Notes under the pieces: generated by a model
Seen by the model: only the letters and a program-made list of their open reading frames with translations
What the model was told of the DNA's origin: nothing
The model's database searches: none
Part shown: piece by piece, positions 17,520 through 24,849 of the stretch
How the letters are laid out: each line of letters opens with the position of its first letter
How positions within the stretch are numbered: the stretch's first letter is position 1
Made by a program: the position numbers and the translations under genes
DNA from: an uncultured Sulfurovum sp.
Lineage (GTDB): Bacteria > Campylobacterota > Campylobacteria > Campylobacterales > Sulfurovaceae
Length of the DNA stretch: 64,000 bases
Assembly: GCA_902727855.1 (NCBI GenBank)
Contig: CACVAS010000107.1
Span: forward strand, 62,001 to 126,000
Direction: 5' to 3'

Positions 17520-18596
17520 TTATTTATATATCTCTTCCATGAGGGTAAAACCTAAATGATGAATATCACCTATATTACCTTCTAGGGGTACATTTGAAAG
17601 TACGATAATACCATTATGATTTTCTTTATCTAAAATCATAATAGACCTATATCCCTGTGTTGCTCCACCATGAAAGTAAGCGTTCACATCTGTATTTATA
17701 AACCAACCTAAGCCTAATGATTCCGTATTATCTATTTTTACTGTCTCTTCTTGTGTTAACAAATATTCAGGCTCATCTCCAAAAGATGCTAAAGCAAACT
17801 TATATAAATCTTCTACACTAGAATGTATGCCTCCTGCACTATCATAAGCTACTGGTAATGAGTCATCATTTTCCATCAGTGCAGGAATAAGAGTAGGTTG
17901 TACTTGTTCCCTGATCGTAGTAGTATTATCCATACCCAATTTATTCAAAATACGCTCTTGTAAAAGTGTCTCATACGACTTATTTTCTATCTCTGTCATC
18001 ATGTATCCTAATATATTCATTCCGAGGTTTGAGTAGTGGTGTGTACCTTGTTCATGCTCCAATTTTAAATCATGCTTTAAGTACTTCTCTATATCCGTCA
18101 TATTGAGTTCATGGTAGGTGTTGTATTTTGATTCATTAGCTGGTGCTACATTTGTATCTCTCGTCACTCCTGAGGTGTGATTGGCTAACTGTTTGTAGCT
18201 CATATTTATATTGTTTTTTAGTGTGTAGGGAAGTTGGTTTCCTATGCTTTCATCTAAGGTGATTTTATTATCAAGTACCATTTGTGCTAAAAGTGTGGAG
18301 GTAAACACTTTACTAATGGATCCTATCATAAATGTATTCGAATAGTTATCTACGGCGTTTATGGCACTATTACTATGTAATGCTCCATAATAATAAACCT
18401 GGCCATCTTCAATCTTAGCTATAGAGACTTGGACATTTGTAGGAAACTTCTCCATACTTCTGAAAATAATATCTATGCTACTTTTATCAAATGCACTGGT
18501 TTGGGTAAGATTATTTTTTTTTGTTGAGTTATTTTCTGAACCACATCCTGCCAATACCACTATGCTGAGTAAACCTATCGTCATTTCTTTTATCAT
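17520..18596 (-). CDS. serine hydrolase lipoprotein, beta-lactamase (class C / PBP4*) family
   Basis: This 358-residue member of the beta-lactamase fold has a lipobox LAGC (Cys 18). The three active-site motifs are present: S-x-x-K as SISK in IGSISKVFTSTLL (about residue 96), Y-x-N as YSN in HYSNLGMN, and HGG in AYFHGGATQG replacing KTG. This set marks D-aminopeptidase, esterase or class-C-like proteins, so true beta-lactamase activity should not be assumed. A direct-repeat operator lies 29-62 bases upstream of its start. A related protein is encoded at 19737-20888. Confidence 0.88.
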   Translation of the reverse strand: MIKEMTIGLLSIVVLAGCGSENNSTKKNNLTQTSAFDKSSIDIIFRSMEKFPTNVQVSIAKIEDGQVYYYGALHSNSAINAVDNYSNTFMIGSISKVFTSTLLAQMVLDNKITLDESIGNQLPYTLKNNINMSYKQLANHTSGVTRDTNVAPANESKYNTYHELNMTDIEKYLKHDLKLEHEQGTHHYSNLGMNILGYMMTEIENKSYETLLQERILNKLGMDNTTTIREQVQPTLIPALMENDDSLPVAYDSAGGIHSSVEDLYKFALASFGDEPEYLLTQEETVKIDNTESLGLGWFINTDVNAYFHGGATQGYRSIMILDKENHNGIIVLSNVPLEGNIGDIHHLGFTLMEEIYK

Positions 18597-18624
18597 CTTT
18601 TATCCTTTATGATTTGATACTGCT

Positions 18625-18658
18625 AGTATGGAAAAATAAAATGAAAAAATAATGAAAA
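18625..18658 (-). promoter_or_regulatory. direct-repeat operator plus -10 box before the serine hydrolase
   Basis: On the minus strand, TTTTCATTATTTTTTCAT (18658-18641) is followed at the same 28-base offset by CATACT (18630-18625) as -10 box. The 25 bases starting at the motif are identical to those before the small lipoprotein, although the genes are unrelated. Confidence 0.6.
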
Positions 18659-18694
18659 TTTAATTGGGTACTATTATGAATACGTCCCTTGGAA

Positions 18695-19318
18695 TCAATT
18701 GTTGAATTGATATTCATATATGCACGCTTGCCCACCTTTGGTAGCAAACTCATGTAATGGGGAATCAAAATCTGCTAGATGCCTAAAACCGATTTGCTCA
18801 TAGAAGCTACTGGCACCAAGCTTATTAGTCTCTACTATAATAGATTTAACCTCAGACCCGATACTCATATTTTTGAATCCAGACCAAAGTTTTTTCCCAA
18901 CCCCCTTTCCTTGAAACTCTTTACCAACAATAAAAAGAATTATCTCGCTTCTACCTCTATAAACAATCTCAGCTCGATTATTTTCATGCACTTTTAATGC
19001 ATTTAGCAGATCATTTCTATTGGGTTTCTTGCACTTTATCCATATTAGTTTCCATAAAAGTCCCAATCCAAAGAGGATATTGTTTCCAGGTTTATTCGAG
19101 TGTTCATTTAGCCCAAAAATAAATCCGATAACTTTTCCGTTAACTTCAACTACCATTTTGTAGTTACTGCCGAGAACTGATCCTTTTGTATAAATCAGTT
19201 TTGCTATATCAGATAATGCCTTAGGAGAGAATATATAATCGAATCTCCAAGCTTCATTTACCAGTTCCTCGCATTGCGTGTAATCACTATCTTTATATTC
19301 TCTAAACATCTCTTTCAT
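18695..19318 (-). CDS. GNAT-family N-acetyltransferase
   Basis: This cytosolic acyltransferase has about 207 residues. The acetyl-CoA loop is visible as EFQGKGVGKKLWSGF (Q/R-x-x-G-x-G/A). Strand beta4 precedes it (SEIILFIVGKEF), and NKLGASSFYEQIGFRHL follows, as is typical of GNAT motif B. The substrate is unknown. I prefer the ATG at 19318, which has GGAG six bases before it; the open frame extends to 19330. The preceding membrane-protein gene ends three bases above that point, so the two genes are coupled. Confidence 0.82.
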   Translation of the reverse strand: MKEMFREYKDSDYTQCEELVNEAWRFDYIFSPKALSDIAKLIYTKGSVLGSNYKMVVEVNGKVIGFIFGLNEHSNKPGNNILFGLGLLWKLIWIKCKKPNRNDLLNALKVHENNRAEIVYRGRSEIILFIVGKEFQGKGVGKKLWSGFKNMSIGSEVKSIIVETNKLGASSFYEQIGFRHLADFDSPLHEFATKGGQACIYEYQFNN

Positions 19319-19333
19319 TTTTAGCTCCATAGA

Positions 19334-19723
19334 CTAATGCATCGCTATATAAATAACACAACCCAATGTAATGACTGTTATAGGTGCCCATACCATCCTC
19401 TCTTTTTTACTTGGAGTTATAATGTTTGATATGGAAACTATACTATGAAATGCCACTACAAACCAGATAGCTGACTTGGACCATTCGTAATATTCTTCAC
19501 ATGTCAATCCACTCCTAACCAATACAATCATTGTTACTAACAATAGTATGGGGATGAATACAAATAAAATAACCATACGCATATACAAAGGGATTTGTCC
19601 AGAATATCTTCCCCCCATTGTTATTTCACCCCAAGGTGCTCCAAATATCAAAGCAAACTGAAAAGCAATAATCATGGTGGAGAAAAAAAGATATAAATAT
19701 ACTACAATTATCTGATCAAACAT
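19334..19723 (-). CDS. small four-helix membrane protein, unknown function
   Basis: This 129-residue protein has four predicted membrane helices (about 5-28, 45-66, 78-98, 108-127). The loop FGAPWGEITMGGRYSGQIP between helices 1 and 2 is distinctive and recurs in small uncharacterised bacterial membrane proteins, but I know no function for it. GAGGAG precedes the ATG. It lies between the second serine hydrolase and the GNAT gene on the same strand with gaps of under 20 bases, so it is probably part of that operon. Confidence 0.7.
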   Translation of the reverse strand: MFDQIIVVYLYLFFSTMIIAFQFALIFGAPWGEITMGGRYSGQIPLYMRMVILFVFIPILLLVTMIVLVRSGLTCEEYYEWSKSAIWFVVAFHSIVSISNIITPSKKERMVWAPITVITLGCVIYIAMH

Positions 19724-19736
19724 CTATATACTCCTC

Positions 19737-20888
19737 TTATGTATTGGTACGTTCTATGAGAGAATGCATCATTTCATAGACACCTTTCTCAACTTCATTT
19801 CCTGTTGCATTGATCACAACAAAATAACCGTATCCAGTCTTATAGTTTATAAAAGTAAGTGCAAACCATCTACCATTACTTCCATTGTGCTGAATACCGT
19901 AGTCTCCTTCTGTAAACCAACCTAAACTATAATCAAGATCCTCATCTACTTTTACAATAGGGACATAAAGTTTTTGAGCATTTTGTGATCTCATTAGTGA
20001 GGTATTCCCTTTTATAGCTTGAAGGTGTGTGATAAGATATTTTCCCATATCATCTAATGTTGTAAACATTCTACTCCCTGCCGGTACAACTATTTGAGCA
20101 TTGGCTACATGATGTTCGCTTGGATCAATGGCAACTCTTGTACCCTTTACATATATATGTCCCCATATATCATCTTTTTGTGTATCAATATTGACATGTG
20201 TATCATGCATCTCTACTGGACGTAAAAGATAAGTCTCTAGAAGTTCTTCAAAAGATAAATCCGTCAACTTCTCTAGCATCGCAGCCACAACTACATAATT
20301 GATATTACTATATGTAAATGTACCAGCCATAACATCGCTTTCATACGCTAAGACTTCTTTGGTAAATGTGTACCGCTGGTCTACCACAGAATTCATGCTG
20401 TTCACATATCCTTTCCAAATTTCATCATCATCTTGAGGTAAGCCAGTACTATGAGAAAGAAGTGCCTCAATCGATGTGTCTTTATATCTAGTTTGCATAT
20501 TTTGAAATTCTGGAAATACTTCCAATAATGTTGTGTTCCAATCTAAGATTCCTTTATCTACGAGAATAGCACTCAATGTAGCTGTCATCGATTTTGTGAT
20601 AGAACCGATACCCCAATGGTCATTCTCTTCTACAGTTTCTATGCTCCCGAATTTTCGTAGTCCTAATGATGCTTTTTCCACAATTTTGTTATCTTTTACT
20701 ACTACTGCTGCCATGGCAGGAACATTATATTTGTCTCTATAATACGAGAGAGACTCTTCTATTGTGGCATTTACTGGTTCTTCTTGATTTTGTGATGCTT
20801 GACTATTAGATGAATTATTTGAACCACAACCTACTAATACTAATGTTGTAAGTAAAAAAATCCATTTTTTTTCGCTTAAAACTTTCAT
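19737..20888 (-). CDS. second serine hydrolase lipoprotein, beta-lactamase family
   Basis: This 383-residue protein is related to the one at 17520-18596 but clearly diverged. The lipobox is LVGC (Cys 21). The motifs are S-x-x-K as SITK in GIGSITKSMTATLS, Y-x-N as YSN in FTYSNINYV, and H-N-G in YGIQHNGSNGRW in the KTG position. It probably acts in the periplasm on a peptide or ester. It heads a same-strand cluster with the membrane protein and GNAT genes. A TATAAT-like box lies on the minus strand near 20923-20928. Confidence 0.87.
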   Translation of the reverse strand: MKVLSEKKWIFLLTTLVLVGCGSNNSSNSQASQNQEEPVNATIEESLSYYRDKYNVPAMAAVVVKDNKIVEKASLGLRKFGSIETVEENDHWGIGSITKSMTATLSAILVDKGILDWNTTLLEVFPEFQNMQTRYKDTSIEALLSHSTGLPQDDDEIWKGYVNSMNSVVDQRYTFTKEVLAYESDVMAGTFTYSNINYVVVAAMLEKLTDLSFEELLETYLLRPVEMHDTHVNIDTQKDDIWGHIYVKGTRVAIDPSEHHVANAQIVVPAGSRMFTTLDDMGKYLITHLQAIKGNTSLMRSQNAQKLYVPIVKVDEDLDYSLGWFTEGDYGIQHNGSNGRWFALTFINYKTGYGYFVVINATGNEVEKGVYEMMHSLIERTNT

Positions 20889-20988
20889 TATTTATCCTTT
20901 ATATTTAATTTTTAACCATGACCTATTATAGGTATTTATGAAACTTTATGCTATTCCATTCTTGCTGTTTTACTCTCAAAATGTTCTT

Positions 20989-21807
20989 TTAGTGTTTTTT
21001 TACCATACTGCTGCCAACCATATCCATTGACATCACGGTGAGAAAAAACTCAATAGAACCATATGTTTTTTGATCTGTTATCTTTTGTACAGTCCATAAT
21101 AAAGATTTTCTGATCCAGCTTGGTATATACATTATTTTAATTGGTTTATCGAGTACATTAAAAGCTATTTTTGCCATTTTATTATGTGTCATAATCTCTG
21201 GTCCTCCGATGTTGATTTCACTATCTGAAAGATTAATCGCATCTACACAAACCTTAGCTAGATCTTCTCCATCAATTGGATTAGCTTCTTTCTTGCCATC
21301 CCCAAAGAGATAAACACGCCCAGATTTAGCCATGTGTATGAATTCTTCCATATCAGAGAAAAAACCACTGGGTCTTATGATAGTAGACTCAATATTACTT
21401 GATTGCAATGCTTCCACAAATAACTCTTTTGCCTGACATATTTTCAAGTGTTTTAAATTCTCACCGTGTAGTACAGATGTATAGATGAACTTTCTTACCT
21501 TTGCATCCAGTGCTTCGTCCAAAAGTAGTTTATTAACCCCATAATCTATATTTATATAGGTTGCACCATCTTTTTGTCGTGTAATGCCAACTGTCGAAAT
21601 CACTGCGTCCACATCTTCAAACAATCCTTTATAAAATTGTTTATCTCTCATATCTCCTTCTATGACATTATCAGCGATGACCATCTTATTTTTAAATGAC
21701 TGTTTATTACGTACCAAAAGAGTTACATAGTATCCTCTTGACTTCAATTCCTTAGCTATATATCTACCAAGATATCCTGTTGCTCCAGCAAGTACTATAT
21801 GTTTCAT
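20989..21807 (-). CDS. NAD(P)-binding SDR/NmrA-like protein, C-terminus probably frameshifted
   Basis: This 272-residue atypical short-chain dehydrogenase has GATGYLGRYIAKEL as dinucleotide-binding loop and a typical NmrA/ContigNAD layout (VDAVISTVGITRQ, YTSVLHGENLKHL, IIRPSGFFSDM). The annotated end reads DMVGSSMVKKH and stops. In another frame the same DNA reads GWQQYGKKTLKEHFESK and stops at 20951. That reading looks like the natural end of this family, so a one-base change near 21015-21030 has probably truncated or altered the last 20 residues. The gene is divergent from the AraC regulator (90 bases). Confidence 0.78.
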   Translation of the reverse strand: MKHIVLAGATGYLGRYIAKELKSRGYYVTLLVRNKQSFKNKMVIADNVIEGDMRDKQFYKGLFEDVDAVISTVGITRQKDGATYINIDYGVNKLLLDEALDAKVRKFIYTSVLHGENLKHLKICQAKELFVEALQSSNIESTIIRPSGFFSDMEEFIHMAKSGRVYLFGDGKKEANPIDGEDLAKVCVDAINLSDSEINIGGPEIMTHNKMAKIAFNVLDKPIKIMYIPSWIRKSLLWTVQKITDQKTYGSIEFFLTVMSMDMVGSSMVKKH

Positions 21808-21897
21808 CTTTTATCCTTTAATTTTTTTTCATTTTTCATTATAATAAAATATACAGAATTTAACTTCTCCATTATTGCTATCATCAAAGGATTAGAA

Positions 21898-22746
21898 ATG
21901 TACTCCAAAGAGATTATCAAAGTTATCGAATATATTGAAACAAATTTATTTGAAGAATTAGAGTTAGAACAACTCTCGGTAGTTGCTGGATATAGTAAAT
22001 ATCATTTCGCTCGTCTATTTAAAGAAGCAACAGGTGAAAGTATCATATCTATGATAAAACGATTACGTTTAGAAAAAAGTGCAAAAGATCTTTTTCATTT
22101 AAATACGCCTGTCACAGAAATAGGTCTTAATGTAGGGTATTGGACACCAAGTAGCTACAACAAGGCATTCAAACAAAAATTTAAACAATCACCCAGTCTC
22201 TTTAGAGAGACATCTAAACAAACATTTCATACCATAGCAAGAAAATATGACCTAAGCGTAGAAATCATAGAACGAAAACCACAAAGAACACTGAGTTATA
22301 GAGCTATTGGTGACTATAAGGAAAGTTCTTATGTTGCATGGAATGCACTGATCAATATATTAGATACTTTCCAAAAAGAGTCAAATGAATTTATTTCAAC
22401 AAAACATACAAACTGTTATGGATTGGCTTTTGATATTCCTACTATTACGGATGAAAACTTATTAAGATATGAGGGCTGCGTAGAAGTCTCAGATGAATTA
22501 GATTTTACTATGTTTGAAATCTATCATAGAGAAATACCTGGTGGAACCTATGCTAAAGTAACATTTCAAGGTGATTATGATGATATCTATGATGTCTGGG
22601 TTTGGTTTTATGGATGGGTTCAAAAAAATCAATACAAATTAGCTAATTTTCCTCCCCTAGAGTGCTATCTCGATGACCCCAGAGAAGTAATGAAAGAACT
22701 ACCTCCTCAGCCTACTACTGAGCTATTACTGTTATTAGAACCATAA
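21898..22746 (+). CDS. AraC-family regulator with GyrI-like effector domain
   Basis: This 282-residue regulator has an N-terminal AraC DNA-binding domain (about 1-105), with two helix-turn-helices shown by LSVVAGYSKYHFARLFKEATGES and VTEIGLNVGYWTPSSYNKAFK. A GyrI-like small-molecule-binding domain follows (about 118-282, with RTLSYRAIGDY, ECYLDDPRE). This order matches Rob/SoxS-type or multidrug-sensing activators. I place the start at ATG 21898, which has AAAGGATTAGAA before it; the frame is open upstream but runs through the promoter. The divergent reductase gene is its most likely target. Confidence 0.9.
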   Translation: MYSKEIIKVIEYIETNLFEELELEQLSVVAGYSKYHFARLFKEATGESIISMIKRLRLEKSAKDLFHLNTPVTEIGLNVGYWTPSSYNKAFKQKFKQSPSLFRETSKQTFHTIARKYDLSVEIIERKPQRTLSYRAIGDYKESSYVAWNALINILDTFQKESNEFISTKHTNCYGLAFDIPTITDENLLRYEGCVEVSDELDFTMFEIYHREIPGGTYAKVTFQGDYDDIYDVWVWFYGWVQKNQYKLANFPPLECYLDDPREVMKELPPQPTTELLLLLEP

Positions 22747-22783
22747 GAAAAAATGATGTAATGAAATTAAAGTATAATGACAT

Positions 22784-23461
22784 ATGCAGACAAATTTTAA
22801 AGACTTAACCATACTCTATGTAGAAGATGATGATATCATCCGAAAAAATGCACAAATGTACTTAAATAAGATATGTAAAAAAGTATGGCTAGCTAAAGAT
22901 GGGCTTGAGGCTTTAGAGTTGTATGAGGACTATAGTCCTGACATTATTATCTCCGATATAAAGATGCCTCGACTCTCTGGGCTAGATATGGCAAGTAAAA
23001 TTCGTAAAACAGATAAGTCCACCCCTATCATACTCGCAACAGCTTTTACAGATACTACTTACCTTTTACAGGCTGTAGAGTTACAGCTTATCAAGTATCT
23101 TGTTAAGCCTATCACTTCGACTAAGTTACTTGAAGCACTAAAACTAGCCAATGAACATTTGAAACAAGATACCCTAAGTCTCATACAACTCAATGAAAAT
23201 ACAGTCTACGACACACTCAACAAAACGCTTATTATAGATAACGAGGTCATCAAACTTACAAAAAATGAACTGCTTCTTTTGGATATACTGGCTAAACATA
23301 CTACAAGGGCAGTGACTTATAATGAGATAGAGAACTATATTTGGCTTGATGGGTTTATGAGTATGGATACACTTAGGTCGCTCATGCGTTCTTTACGCAA
23401 GAAGCTACGAAATATAATGATAGAAAATGTCTCAGGTGTTGGTTATAGACTAAAAATATGA
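22784..23461 (+). CDS. OmpR/PhoB-family response regulator
   Basis: This is a 225-residue two-component regulator. The receiver (about 1-120) has the acidic pair in YVEDDDI, the phosphorylated Asp in IIISDIKMPRLSG, Thr in ILATAFTD and the conserved Lys in KYLVKPIT. The C-terminal winged helix (about 135-225) has LTKNELLLLDILA and the recognition helix in DTLRSLMRSLRKKL, ending GVGYRLKI. TATAAT at 22773-22778 is only five bases before the ATG, so the mRNA may be leaderless or nearly so. The sensor gene follows after a 101-base gap. Confidence 0.93.
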   Translation: MQTNFKDLTILYVEDDDIIRKNAQMYLNKICKKVWLAKDGLEALELYEDYSPDIIISDIKMPRLSGLDMASKIRKTDKSTPIILATAFTDTTYLLQAVELQLIKYLVKPITSTKLLEALKLANEHLKQDTLSLIQLNENTVYDTLNKTLIIDNEVIKLTKNELLLLDILAKHTTRAVTYNEIENYIWLDGFMSMDTLRSLMRSLRKKLRNIMIENVSGVGYRLKI

Positions 23462-23463
23462 CC

Positions 23464-23497
23464 TTTTCATTATTTTTTCATTTATTGATTTTATACT
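23464..23497 (+). promoter_or_regulatory. direct-repeat operator plus -10 box before the histidine kinase
   Basis: TTTTCATTATTTTTTCAT (23464-23481) begins three bases after the response-regulator stop and is followed at 28 bases by TATACT (23492-23497). It matches the two minus-strand copies. The gap therefore contains its own promoter, and the sensor may be autoregulated by its partner. Confidence 0.6.
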
Positions 23498-23562
23498 TCA
23501 ACTATTCAAAACAGAAAATGGGGTACATTGTAGTCTTTAGATAATTCTGATAAGGTATAGTG

Positions 23563-24846
23563 ATGAATCTTTTTATCTTCTTTATGGGCATGGCATTTGG
23601 TCTTATCTTGATGACTTCCATTTATAATGCTGTGCTTTATTATTATAACCGTGAGAAAGCTTTTCTTTATTATGCTCTTATGCAAATAGGCATGTTGGGG
23701 TCACTTTTTTATGAACAAGATATCATCCTTAGTATTATACCCTCGCATATAGAAAGTGATGTTGTATTCGCATCCATTTCTTTATTTACATTCTTTTTTA
23801 TTGTGATGTTTAGTAATCGTTTTTTGTCTATCTCCCCGCATCTAAAAGAACATGTAAAGACTATAAGGTTCATTTTAATGTTTATAGTTCTTGATTTTCT
23901 TTTTTATCCTTATTCGCTCACTTTTGATTTTGGGGTCTATCTATTTATCTTTTCTTACTTGGTTTACTTGGCATATTTACGTGTGAAACAAGGCTCTATC
24001 TCTTCTCGATTTTATTTAGTAGGATGGGGTGTATTTTTCTTTTTTGTGTTGTCCGATGAATTTATAGATGTACATATTGAAGAGGTTTTATTTAATCCTA
24101 TGATTGTAGGTTCTGTACTAGAAGCTATCATCTTAGCCATAGCCCTTTCATACCAAATTAATGAACGTAAAAAAGAACAAGAATCACAGAAACAACTTCT
24201 TATTCATCAGTCTAAACTAGCTTCCATGGGTGAAATGTTAGGTAACATTGCCCACCAATGGAGACAACCTCTTACACGTCTGTCATATACGTTTATGAAC
24301 ATTGAATACTCAGAGAAACAAATAGAGAGAAGTCAGCTTGTAAATGAAGGTACGCAACAGCTAGAGTTTATGTCCCAAACTATAGATGATTTTACAAACT
24401 TCTATGCACCAGCTAAAGAAAAAGAAAACTTTATGTTAGCACAAGAACTACAAAATATCCTAGAACTTGTACACCATGATGAGATAGAGATAAATGTAGA
24501 TATAAAAGAAGATAGTACTCTCTTTAATTACAAGAATGAATTTAAACAAGTGTTGCTTAACCTGATAGTCAATGCCAAAGATGTATTAGAAACACGAAAG
24601 ATAAACAATCCCCAGATATTTATAATTATAGATAAGAATACACTGTCACTAGAAGATAATGCTGGAGGTATTAACCTGGAAAATATAGAGAAGATATTTG
24701 AGCCTTACTTCACCACAAAAGAACTAGGTTTAGGTATAGGACTTTATATGTCAAAGTTAATTATAGAGAAGAACATGGGTGGCAGACTTAGTGTTGAGAA
24801 TACAGATAAGGGTGCTTTATTTACAATAGTATTTTTGAATAAATAG
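23563..24846 (+). CDS. sensor histidine kinase with 7TMR-DISM-type membrane domain
   Basis: This is a kinase of about 427 residues, partner of the adjacent response regulator. Seven or so membrane helices (about 1-205) resemble the 7TMR-DISM module; there is no periplasmic ligand domain before them. A coiled segment leads to the H-box MLGNIAHQWRQPLTRLSY with the phosphorylated His. The ATPase domain has the N-box in NLIVNAKDVLE, G1 in LEDNAGGI, F-box EPYFTTK, and G2 in LGLGIGLYMSK. The ATG at 23563 follows AAGG; a GTG directly before it is an alternative. It converges on dnaX with a three-base gap. Confidence 0.92.
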   Translation: MNLFIFFMGMAFGLILMTSIYNAVLYYYNREKAFLYYALMQIGMLGSLFYEQDIILSIIPSHIESDVVFASISLFTFFFIVMFSNRFLSISPHLKEHVKTIRFILMFIVLDFLFYPYSLTFDFGVYLFIFSYLVYLAYLRVKQGSISSRFYLVGWGVFFFFVLSDEFIDVHIEEVLFNPMIVGSVLEAIILAIALSYQINERKKEQESQKQLLIHQSKLASMGEMLGNIAHQWRQPLTRLSYTFMNIEYSEKQIERSQLVNEGTQQLEFMSQTIDDFTNFYAPAKEKENFMLAQELQNILELVHHDEIEINVDIKEDSTLFNYKNEFKQVLLNLIVNAKDVLETRKINNPQIFIIIDKNTLSLEDNAGGINLENIEKIFEPYFTTKELGLGIGLYMSKLIIEKNMGGRLSVENTDKGALFTIVFLNK

Positions 24847-24849
24847 GGA

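Noticed and set aside
17520..20888. Beta-lactam resistance genes
   Set aside because: The KTG box is HGG or HNG and the proteins are lipoproteins of the PBP4*/esterase type, so resistance should not be claimed from sequence.
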